DNA from: Peptococcaceae bacterium
GTDB lineage: Bacteria > Bacillota > Peptococcia > DRI-13 > UBA5745
DNA length: 14,848 nt
NCBI GenBank assembly: GCA_031264885.1
Contig: JAISDM010000027.1
Span: 1 to 14,848 of the forward strand
Direction: 5' to 3'
The translations under genes were made by a program, and so were the position numbers. Under the pieces are notes generated by a model. The model was not told where the DNA came from and did no database searches. It saw only the letters and a list, made by a program, of their open reading frames with translations. Shown one piece after another: positions 1 to 5,990 of this stretch (positions within the stretch are counted from its first letter, which is position 1; every line of letters begins with the position of its first letter).

Positions 1-221
1 AAATCGCCGTCAATGTCCAGAACGCCTTTCAGACAGTCAAACTGCATAGGCGGGCGCACACAAGCCGTCTTCTCATGGCTGCGCGACAGTATGTCGATGC
101 CCGCAACAACCTGCATAAGGTAAACGTTCACGGCGGTTTCCATATCAATACCGCAGCGGCTGAATATGGGCTTTGCCCTTTCCGCCAGTTCACTGTTTAC
201 CATTAACGGAATAGTATTCAT
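1..221 (-). CDS. RelB/DinJ-like type II antitoxin (3' end cut by window edge)
   Basis: Reading leftward from an ATG at 219-221 gives at least 73 codons without a stop, beginning MNTIPLMVNSELAERAKPIF; the gene runs off the window. The N-terminal part (about residues 4-45) matches the ribbon-helix-helix layout of RelB/DinJ antitoxins: a short beta strand (IPLMVNSEL), then a helix-turn-helix-like stretch (FSRCGIDMETAVNVYLMQVV). Near residues 59-73 there is RPPMQFDCLKGVLDIDGD, which resembles the CLKG...DDFD tail seen in antitoxins of the Phd/DUF2281 kind. Antitoxins of this type bind and neutralise a co-encoded toxin and repress their own promoter. A GGAGG at 227-231 lies only 5 nt upstream of the ATG. 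The toxin, if present, would lie beyond coordinate 1, so the toxin family cannot be seen. It has its own promoter and is probably not part of the aspS operon. Confidence is good for an antitoxin and low for the partner type. Confidence 0.72.
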   Translation of the reverse strand, partial: MNTIPLMVNSELAERAKPIFSRCGIDMETAVNVYLMQVVAGIDILSRSHEKTACVRPPMQFDCLKGVLDIDGD

Positions 222-299
222 TAAAACCTCCGATCCCAGCGTCCCTTTTTAAATGAACTAACGCTGCTTTACTCACGGCCGGCCACGCTTTTTATTCTG

Positions 300-333
300 A
301 TTATAGCATATTCGGCATCACGCGTCCTGTCAA
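300..333 (-). promoter_or_regulatory. Putative sigma-A promoter of the antitoxin gene
   Basis: On the minus strand a perfect TATAAT (300-305) is preceded by TG plus one base (TG at 307-308), an extended -10 element. A TTGACA lies at 328-333, but 22 nt separate it from TATAAT, which is too long. It would be 17 nt from the weaker TATGCT at 305-310. The extended -10 reading is preferred. Transcription would start near 293, about 70 nt before the antitoxin ATG. The TTGACA overlaps the 14-bp repeat at 332-345. Confidence 0.5.
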
Positions 334-345
334 ATCTTAATATGC
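332..345. repeat. 14-bp direct repeat, distal copy of aspS tail
   Basis: The sequence aaatcttaatatgc here is identical to 570-583, which encodes the last codons of aspS. Read on the minus strand, this distal copy gives CAT ATT AAG ATT TGA, that is His-Ile-Lys-Ile followed by a stop, just like the true gene end. The two copies flank the palindromic insert. Confidence 0.7.
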
Positions 346-371
346 CTGCAATTCGTAGTTTAGATCGGCAT

Positions 372-545
372 CCGGTGGAGGAGGAGGATGACGGCCGATT
401 AGGCGGAGCGTTTTAGAATTTCTAGGCGAAATTTGCGTCCGCAAAAGCCACTGTCTGAGCAGAGCGAGTTTGGCTTTTGCAGCAAATTGAGCCGTAGAAA
501 TTCAAAACGCGGAGCCGTAAGATCGGCATCCTCCCCCTCCACCGG
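372..545. repeat. 174-bp imperfect palindrome, MITE-like element
   Basis: The outer arms are ccggtgg (372-378) and ccaccgg (539-545). Inward, the left arm (about 372-435) and the reverse complement of the right arm (about 482-545) align over roughly 65 bases with small gaps; shared blocks include the GGAGGATG, CGTTTT, AATTTCTA and AATTTGC stretches. The centre holds a second inverted repeat, gcaaaagcca (441-450) against tggcttttgc (471-480), around a 20-nt loop. The RNA would fold as one long hairpin starting 22 nt after the aspS stop. There is no U-tract after the stem, so it is not a classical intrinsic terminator, although it could stabilise or end the aspS transcript. No coding potential is evident. 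The palindromic form plus flanking duplication suggests a miniature mobile element; the family was not identified. Confidence 0.72.
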
Positions 546-567
546 GTATTTGCGCTGGACTGACGCC

Positions 568-2319
568 TTAAATCTTAATATGCAGCTCCTTCAGCTGCCT
601 GGCGGAAACCTCCCCCGGCGCCCGGCTCATGAGGCAGGCCGCGCTCTGAGTCTTGGGGAAGGCGATCACGTCCCGGATGGTGTCCCTGCCGGCCATGAGC
701 ATGACCAGCCGGTCCAGTCCGAAGGCGATGCCCCCGTGGGGCGGCGCCCCATACTCGAACGCCTCCAGCAGGTAGCCGAACTTCGCCTGGGCCTCCTCCT
801 CCGTGAGCCCCAGCGCCTTAAACATCCGCTCCTGCACCTCCCGGCTGTGGATACGAATGCTGCCGCCGCCGATCTCGGTCCCGTTCAGCACCATATCATA
901 AGCCTGAGCCTTCACCTTGCCCGGATCCGTTTCCAACAGAGGCAAATCCTCATCCTTGGGCGCGGTAAACGGATGGTGCATGGCCGCGTAGCGTTTTTCC
1001 TCCGGATCATACTCAAGCAGCGGGAAGTCCACCACCCACAGGAAATTGTAGGCCGACTCATCGATGAGCTCCAGCCGCCTGCCCAATTCCAGACGCAAAT
1101 GCCCCAGAGCGGCGGCGGCGACCTCCGGCGTGTCCGCCACGAAGAACAGAATGTCTCCCGTCTGGCCGTCCATCTTGCGCACGATGGCGTTCAGCGCGTC
1201 TTCCGTAAAAAACTTGGCGATGGGCGACTTGATCCCATCCGCCGTCAGCGTCAGATACGCCAGGCCCTTGGCGCCATAAACCGCGGCCAGCTTGGTCAAA
1301 TCGTCGATTTCCTTCCGGGAGTAGCCCGCGCAGCCCTTGGCGTTGAGCCCCTTCACCCGGCCGCCGTTTGCTAACGCCTGTGTGAACACCTTAAAATCGC
1401 TGTCCTTGACCAAGTCGGCCAGATCCACCAATTCCAGCCCGAACCGGGTGTCCGGCTTGTCCGCCCCATACCGCTCCATGGCCTCACCGTATGTCATCCG
1501 CGCCATAGGCAGCGGCACGTCCACATCCAGCGCCTGCTTAAAGACCCTAGCGATCATGACCTCGATGATATCCATCACATCCTCCTGGGCGACGAAAGAC
1601 ATCTCCGCGTCCACCTGCGTAAACTCAGGCTGGCGGTCCGCCCGGAGGTCTTCGTCCCGGAAACAGCGGGCGATCTGGAAATAGCGGTCGAATCCCGAAG
1701 TCATCAAGATTTGCTTGTAAATCTGGGGTGACTGAGGCAGCGCGTAGAAAGAGCCCGGGTGCAGCCGGCTGGGAACCAGGAAGTCCCGCGCCCCCTCCGG
1801 CGTACTGTTGATCAGCATGGGCGTCTCTATTTCCAAAAATTGGTTCTCCGAGAGATACGTCCGGATGATTTGCGCCACCCGATGCCTGAGAATCAGCGTC
1901 CGCTGCATTTCCGGCCGCCTCAGATCCAGGTAACGGTATTTCAGGCGGATGTTCTCATCCACATCCACCTGATCCAGTATATAAAAAGGCGGCGTTTTTG
2001 CCGTGTTTAGAATCCGCAGCTCCGAAGCCAGCACCTCCACAGCGCCGGTTTTTAGATTCTCATTGACCGTGCCCTCCGGCCTGGGACGCACCGTCCCCTT
2101 CACCGCCAGCACATATTCGCCGCGGATGGTCTCCGCCTTCCCAAACTGCTCGCCGCCGATCTCGGGATTGAACACCACCTGCACCAGACCCTCCCGATCC
2201 CGCAAATCCACAAAAATAACGCCGCCGTGATCCCTGCGCCGGTGCGTCCACCCCATCAGAACCAGTTCCTGCCCCACATGAGCCGCCCTCACCTCTCCGC
2301 AGTAACAGCTCCGTTTCAT
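568..2319 (-). CDS. aspS: Aspartyl-tRNA synthetase, likely non-discriminating (Asp/Asn)
   Basis: Class IIb aminoacyl-tRNA synthetase that charges tRNA-Asp with aspartate using ATP in the cytoplasm. The product is 583 residues, matching the usual bacterial length near 590. An N-terminal OB-fold anticodon-binding domain covers about residues 1-105 (GWTHRRRDHGGVIFVDLRDR). Class II motif 1 is near 160-185 (ETPMLINSTPEGARDFLVPS), motif 2 near 214-236 (FQIARCFRDEDLRADRQPEF), the bacterial GAD insert includes YGADKPDTRFG at 284-294, and motif 3 is GIAFGLDRLVML at 530-541. Start choice: an ATG at 2317-2319 gives the family-typical MKRSCYCGEVR, with GAGGG about 10 nt upstream. A GTG at 2338-2340 overlapping the hisS stop (GTGA) would add seven residues and cannot be excluded. 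His31 and the Gly of RPEGTVN (Gly83) match residues linked to relaxed tRNA specificity in Pseudomonas AspRS, suggesting that Asp-tRNA-Asn is also made for a GatCAB amidotransferase. It is the last gene of the operon. Confidence 0.96.
   Translation of the reverse strand: MKRSCYCGEVRAAHVGQELVLMGWTHRRRDHGGVIFVDLRDREGLVQVVFNPEIGGEQFGKAETIRGEYVLAVKGTVRPRPEGTVNENLKTGAVEVLASELRILNTAKTPPFYILDQVDVDENIRLKYRYLDLRRPEMQRTLILRHRVAQIIRTYLSENQFLEIETPMLINSTPEGARDFLVPSRLHPGSFYALPQSPQIYKQILMTSGFDRYFQIARCFRDEDLRADRQPEFTQVDAEMSFVAQEDVMDIIEVMIARVFKQALDVDVPLPMARMTYGEAMERYGADKPDTRFGLELVDLADLVKDSDFKVFTQALANGGRVKGLNAKGCAGYSRKEIDDLTKLAAVYGAKGLAYLTLTADGIKSPIAKFFTEDALNAIVRKMDGQTGDILFFVADTPEVAAAALGHLRLELGRRLELIDESAYNFLWVVDFPLLEYDPEEKRYAAMHHPFTAPKDEDLPLLETDPGKVKAQAYDMVLNGTEIGGGSIRIHSREVQERMFKALGLTEEEAQAKFGYLLEAFEYGAPPHGGIAFGLDRLVMLMAGRDTIRDVIAFPKTQSAACLMSRAPGEVSARQLKELHIKI
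570..583. repeat. 14-bp direct repeat, copy within the aspS 3' end
   Basis: Identical to 332-345. On the minus strand it covers the last four sense codons (CAT ATT AAG ATT) and the first base of the TAA stop, with one base before them. The bases between the two copies contain the palindromic element, so the pair looks like a duplication made when that element inserted. Confidence 0.7.
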
Positions 2320-2336
2320 TCCCAGAATTCCCTCGC

Positions 2337-3614
2337 TCACTTCTCTGCCGCCCCTTTCACTTCTTCCAGCCGGCCCAGCGCCGCCTCCACAGACAGCGTC
2401 TCCTGCGCGCTCTCGTCCATACGCCGGTAAACGATCTCGCCCCGGCTCAGCTCATCCTCGCCCAAAATCAAAACCACCTTCGCCCCCAGCCGGTCCGCGG
2501 CCTTCATCTGGGACTTCAGCCCCTTGGCCTGATAATCCCGCTCCGCCGCCAGACCCATCCCCCGCAGCTCCTGAATCAGCGCGGAAGCCTCATATGCCGC
2601 CCGGAGCCCCAGCGCCGCCACAAACACATCACAGCCGCCGGCAGGCTGAACGAAGAGATTCTGCGCTTCCATAATCAAAATCAAACGCTCCAGCCCCAGG
2701 GCAAAACCCATTCCCGGAGTCTCCGGCCCGCCGAGGTCCTTAATCAAGTGATCGTAGCGGCCCCCGCCGCACACAGAACTCTGAGCCCCGAGATCCGCGG
2801 TTTCGATCTCAAAAGCGGTTCGGGTATAATAGTCCAATCCCCGCACCAGGCTGGGATCCAGCTCATAAGGCGCCCCCATCCGGTCCAAATGATTCCGTAC
2901 CTCTTGGAAATGGGAAGCGCAGTCCTCACAAAGCGACTCCCCCACAGCGGGCGCCCCCTGAGTCAGCGCCCGGCAGGCGTCGTTCTTGCAGTCCAGAATC
3001 CGCATGGGGTTTCGCTCAAAACGGTTCCGGCAAGTCTCGCACAATTCTCCCAATACCGGCCGCAAAAAAGCCCTGAGCTTCTCCCTGTACGCGCCGCGGC
3101 ATTGGGGACAGCCCACGCTGTTCAGCCGGATCTTCAAATTCCTCAGGCCCAGCCTGCGGCAAATATCATAGGCCAGCGCCACCGTTTCGGCGTCCACAGC
3201 CGGATCCGTCAAACCGAGATTCTCCACGCCGAATTGATGGAACTCCCGGTACCGCCCCGCCTGAGGCCGGTCGTACCGAAACATGGAACCCATATAATAC
3301 AGCTTGACAGGCTTGGGCCACGACGTCAGCTTATGCTCCAGATACGCCCTGGCCGCCCCCGCCGTGCCTTCCGGGCGCAAGGTCAGCGACTTCTTCCCCC
3401 CCCGATCCATGAAGGTGTACATCTCCTTCTCCACCACGTCGGTGGCGTCCCCGATGCCCCTTTGGAACAGCTCCGTATGCTCAAAGACCGGCAGCCGAAT
3501 CTCAGAATATCCGTATAAAGCCGCCGTCTCATTCAAAACCGTCTCCACGCGGCGCCATTTCCACACCTCTTCCGGCAGTATGTCGCTGGTCCCGCGAGGC
3601 CGCGTAGTCAGCAC
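2337..3614 (-). CDS. hisS: Histidyl-tRNA synthetase
   Basis: Class IIa synthetase that attaches histidine to tRNA-His. The product is 425 residues. Motif 1 lies around residues 35-66 (GYSEIRLPVFEHTELFQRGI), motif 2 around 113-131 (RYDRPQAGRYREFHQFGVE), the histidine-binding HisA loop is LVRGLDYYTRTAFE at 256-269, and motif 3 is GMGFALGLERLIL at 301-313. The anticodon-binding alpha/beta domain follows from about 328. Eight cysteines (169, 172, 192, 195, 209, 214, 229, 232) form paired clusters, a pattern seen in Firmicutes HisRS insertion domains and compatible with metal binding. Start: AAGGAGG lies only 2 nt from an ATG (3618-3620) but 8 nt from an in-frame GTG (3612-3614). The GTG start gives (M)LTTRPRGTSDILP, the usual HisRS beginning, so I prefer it; the ATG would add two residues. 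The frame stays open up to 3761, but that stretch is an intergenic repeat. The stop is close to or overlaps the start of aspS. No T-box leader is visible. Confidence 0.96.
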   Translation of the reverse strand: MLTTRPRGTSDILPEEVWKWRRVETVLNETAALYGYSEIRLPVFEHTELFQRGIGDATDVVEKEMYTFMDRGGKKSLTLRPEGTAGAARAYLEHKLTSWPKPVKLYYMGSMFRYDRPQAGRYREFHQFGVENLGLTDPAVDAETVALAYDICRRLGLRNLKIRLNSVGCPQCRGAYREKLRAFLRPVLGELCETCRNRFERNPMRILDCKNDACRALTQGAPAVGESLCEDCASHFQEVRNHLDRMGAPYELDPSLVRGLDYYTRTAFEIETADLGAQSSVCGGGRYDHLIKDLGGPETPGMGFALGLERLILIMEAQNLFVQPAGGCDVFVAALGLRAAYEASALIQELRGMGLAAERDYQAKGLKSQMKAADRLGAKVVLILGEDELSRGEIVYRRMDESAQETLSVEAALGRLEEVKGAAEK

Positions 3615-3645
3615 ATTCATCCCCTCCTTGCGTTCAACCGCGGAT

Positions 3646-3678
3646 CTGTCATTCTCCGGGACAGGCTCGGAATGACAG
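3646..3678. repeat. Dispersed intergenic palindromic repeat (inverted copy)
   Basis: ctgtcatt (3646-3653) pairs with aatgacag (3671-3678), with an inner tccg/cgga pair, inside the 100-bp hemZ-hisS gap. Its reverse complement reads GTCATTCCGAGCCTGTCCCG, closely matching the hairpin at 14797-14820 and related to 12468-12478. It is therefore a third, oppositely oriented member of one repeat family. In RNA it forms a hairpin upstream of the hisS ribosome-binding site. Confidence 0.65.
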
Positions 3679-3714
3679 AAGACAAGCCCTGCCGCGTCCG
3701 CGCGTTGCCTTATC

Positions 3715-5349
3715 TTATACAATCTCGCGGAGCTTGTCAACTTTCTTGCGCAAAATATCATCCAGACGTTCCAGGTACACCAGAATATCCTTAGGATTAT
3801 ACGAATACTCCAGCGTCCGCTCCCCGGGCCTGACCCATTTGCTGGACGCCCCCACGCCGAAGCCCAGCACAGTCTGCCGTTCCTCCATCATCTGAATGTT
3901 ATACAGACACGCGCTTCCCGCCAACGTATAGCCGACATTTTCCCTCTGATTCAAAATGTCCTTTTGACGGTACAAATAATAAGGCCGGTATCCCCGTTCC
4001 TTCAAAAAAATCCCGGCGCCGTCGAAGATGTCCGTCCGCAGGGAAATGGATTCCGCCCGCTCCTTAAAGGCGCTGGCCCTTTTGATGGCCAAGGCGTGCA
4101 GCGTGATGTTTTCCGGGCAAAAATCCGCCAATTGTTCCAGAGACTGCCGGATCTCCTCCGGCCCCTCCCCCGGCAGACCCATGATCAAATCCGAGTTGAT
4201 CCTCCGGAATCCGCAGAGCCGGGCCTCGCCGAAGGCTTTTGCCATAGATTCCAGCCCCCCCGGCCTTCCCACGGCCTCCAGCGTTCGGGCGTGCATGGTC
4301 TGGGGATTGATGCACAGCCGGTTGGCGCCGCCCTGAATCAAAATCCGCAGCTTGCTCCGAACCAGCGTCTCCGTCCGGCCCCCCTCCACCGTCCATTCCG
4401 GATCCGCCTCCAGAGGCAGCGCCCGCCGGATATCCTCCATCAACTCCCCCAGCGCGGCCTCATCCAGCACCGTAGGCGTCCCGCCGCCGATGTAGACGGT
4501 TTGAATCCGGACACCCAGCGCCTTCAGCTCCCCGCCCATGACCCCCAGTTCCCGGCGCAGCGCCCGCATATAGTCCGGCAGATATTTCCCCCACTGCTTC
4601 AGTGAGAATCCCGGAAAGGAGCAATAATGGCACCGGGTGGGACAGAAAGGAATCCCCACATAGACGCTGAAACAGCGCCCAGCCTCTTCCCCGGTCAAAA
4701 AAAAAGGACGCTGATACTCCGCCACAGACATCAGCTGATCGGCGGCGGACGCCTTCAAACCATAATCCCGGGTCAAAAAATCCCGGATCTCATCCTCGGC
4801 AAAGCCCTGATCCATCAGCCGGTGCGCCACCTTCGCGGGCCGAACCCCCGTCAGCACCCCCCAGGGATTCGGAGGCATCCCCCGCTCCCGCGTCAGAAGC
4901 CGGTGCAGCGCCAGCCGCTTCACCCGCCGGAGACGGTTCTCGGCTTCCTCCGGGAACGGTCGGACCTCAATCGGCTGCCGAACCCCCAGCGTCCGCCCCT
5001 CTTCCCGCCACAGAAGCTCCACCCAATCCGGAGACTGCCGCAGCGTAACCCAAACGTCCGGATCCGCTGAACTCTCCGCATCCGCCGCGCCCGCCGGGAC
5101 GATTTCCTCCGCCGCGTCCGCCAGTCTCCCCGCATCCGCCGCGCCCGCCGGGTTTCCCCGGAGTTCCGCCCGAGTCCCCGTTCCTCCGCGAACGCCGGCG
5201 CCCCAGTCCCCGCATACATCCGCCGCTTCGCGTTTTTCCCCGGCCGCCTCCGACACCGACACCCACGGAAAATAGCTCCGGAGCAAATCAAACAATATCC
5301 GCCCGTCCCCCGGCCTATTCGATTGTACCGCGACACGACTGATTTTCAT
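3715..5349 (-). CDS. hemZ: Coproporphyrinogen dehydrogenase HemZ (radical SAM)
   Basis: Oxygen-independent oxidation of coproporphyrinogen III in haem synthesis is the role assigned to this Firmicutes family; some members may have other porphyrin-related roles. The radical-SAM cluster motif CxxxCxxC is CPTRCHYC, with Cys236, Cys240 and Cys243. It is followed by GGGTPT (288-293), GANRLCINPQTMHARTLEAVGR (341-362) and SDLIMGLPGE (386-395), all typical of the HemN/HemZ group. The C-terminal part contains PYYLYRQKDILNQRENVGY (456-474), a strong HemZ signature. At 544 residues it is longer than the usual roughly 500, because residues about 33-97 are an Ala/Gly-rich insert in the N-terminal domain, including an 18-residue repeat starting PAGAADA. 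AAGGA lies 6 nt before the ATG at 5349. The gene starts 14 bp after the MBL stop, consistent with co-transcription. Confidence 0.92.
   Translation of the reverse strand: MKISRVAVQSNRPGDGRILFDLLRSYFPWVSVSEAAGEKREAADVCGDWGAGVRGGTGTRAELRGNPAGAADAGRLADAAEEIVPAGAADAESSADPDVWVTLRQSPDWVELLWREEGRTLGVRQPIEVRPFPEEAENRLRRVKRLALHRLLTRERGMPPNPWGVLTGVRPAKVAHRLMDQGFAEDEIRDFLTRDYGLKASAADQLMSVAEYQRPFFLTGEEAGRCFSVYVGIPFCPTRCHYCSFPGFSLKQWGKYLPDYMRALRRELGVMGGELKALGVRIQTVYIGGGTPTVLDEAALGELMEDIRRALPLEADPEWTVEGGRTETLVRSKLRILIQGGANRLCINPQTMHARTLEAVGRPGGLESMAKAFGEARLCGFRRINSDLIMGLPGEGPEEIRQSLEQLADFCPENITLHALAIKRASAFKERAESISLRTDIFDGAGIFLKERGYRPYYLYRQKDILNQRENVGYTLAGSACLYNIQMMEERQTVLGFGVGASSKWVRPGERTLEYSYNPKDILVYLERLDDILRKKVDKLREIV
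5076..5152. repeat. In-frame 54-bp period repeat inside hemZ
   Basis: A 23-bp perfect repeat occurs at 5076-5098 and 5130-5152, spaced exactly 54 bp (18 codons) apart, so the reading frame is kept. It encodes the duplicated PAGAADA in the low-complexity N-terminal insert of HemZ. The flanks are also GC-rich and degenerate, suggesting slippage growth. Confidence 0.75.
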
Positions 5350-5363
5350 ACCTGTTCCTTATA

Positions 5364-5990
5364 TCACTCCGCGCGGACGAAGGGGTTGCCCCATTTCTCC
5401 GCGCCGACGGTCGTGGCGTCGCCATGCCCCGGAAACACCGGCGTGGCGTCGTCCAGGCAGTACAGCTTATTCTGGATGGACGCCTTCAGCGCCTCGAAGG
5501 AGCCGCCCATGAAATCCGTGCGGCCGACGCTCCCCTGGAACAGGGTGTCCCCGCAGAAACACACGCCCTCGCCCACCAGGCAGACGCCGCCCGGGGAATG
5601 TCCGGGGGTGTGCAGCACCGTGAACCTGGCCTTGCCGATCTCCAGGACCTGCCCTTCCTCCAGAGTCATGTCCGCGACGATCTCCCTCTGCCGCGCCGAG
5701 TGTTTGCGCATGTGCATCTCCCGGAACTCCTCCAGCAAGGGCGCGTCCAGCCGGTGCAGCAGCAGCGGGGCGCCCGTCGCCTCCTTGACCTCCATATCCG
5801 CCCCCACATGATCCATATGAGCGTGGGTGTTGACGATGTATTTCACATTCAGCCCGTTTTCCCGGACGGCTTCCAGGATCCTCTCCCCGTCAAATCCCGG
5901 ATCCACCACCATAGCGTCCTTGGTGTCCTCGTCATAAACCAGGTAACAATTGGTCTGGATCGGGCCGACCACCATCACCAGTATCTTCAT
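5364..5990 (-). CDS. Metallo-beta-lactamase-fold hydrolase (glyoxalase II-like, YqgX type)
   Basis: A 208-residue stand-alone MBL-fold hydrolase. The metal-binding motif THAHMDH gives His56, His58, Asp60 and His61; further ligands are His131 (TPGHSPGG), Asp148 (CGDTLF) and His189 (FPGHGD). This set matches hydroxyacylglutathione-hydrolase-like proteins, which hydrolyse thioesters. The C-terminal glutathione-binding domain of true GloB is missing, so the substrate is unknown; a bacillithiol or other small thioester is possible. A protein of this type is commonly found between relA and hemZ in Clostridia. The ATG overlaps the relA stop (ATGA), indicating translational coupling, and GGAGG sits 9 nt upstream inside relA. 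Confidence 0.9.
   Translation of the reverse strand: MKILVMVVGPIQTNCYLVYDEDTKDAMVVDPGFDGERILEAVRENGLNVKYIVNTHAHMDHVGADMEVKEATGAPLLLHRLDAPLLEEFREMHMRKHSARQREIVADMTLEEGQVLEIGKARFTVLHTPGHSPGGVCLVGEGVCFCGDTLFQGSVGRTDFMGGSFEALKASIQNKLYCLDDATPVFPGHGDATTVGAEKWGNPFVRAE

Noticed and set aside
305..333. TTGACA plus TATAAT as one classical promoter for the antitoxin
   Set aside because: The spacer is 22 nt, too long; the extended -10 (TGCTATAAT) explains the site better.
372..545. Intrinsic terminator after aspS
   Set aside because: The stem is far longer than usual and no U-run follows on either strand; kept as a palindromic element instead.
3621..3761. N-terminal extension of hisS to an ATG at 3761
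   Set aside because: The extension overlaps the end of hemZ and encodes the palindromic intergenic repeat; the family-typical start and the ribosome-binding site are at 3614-3628.
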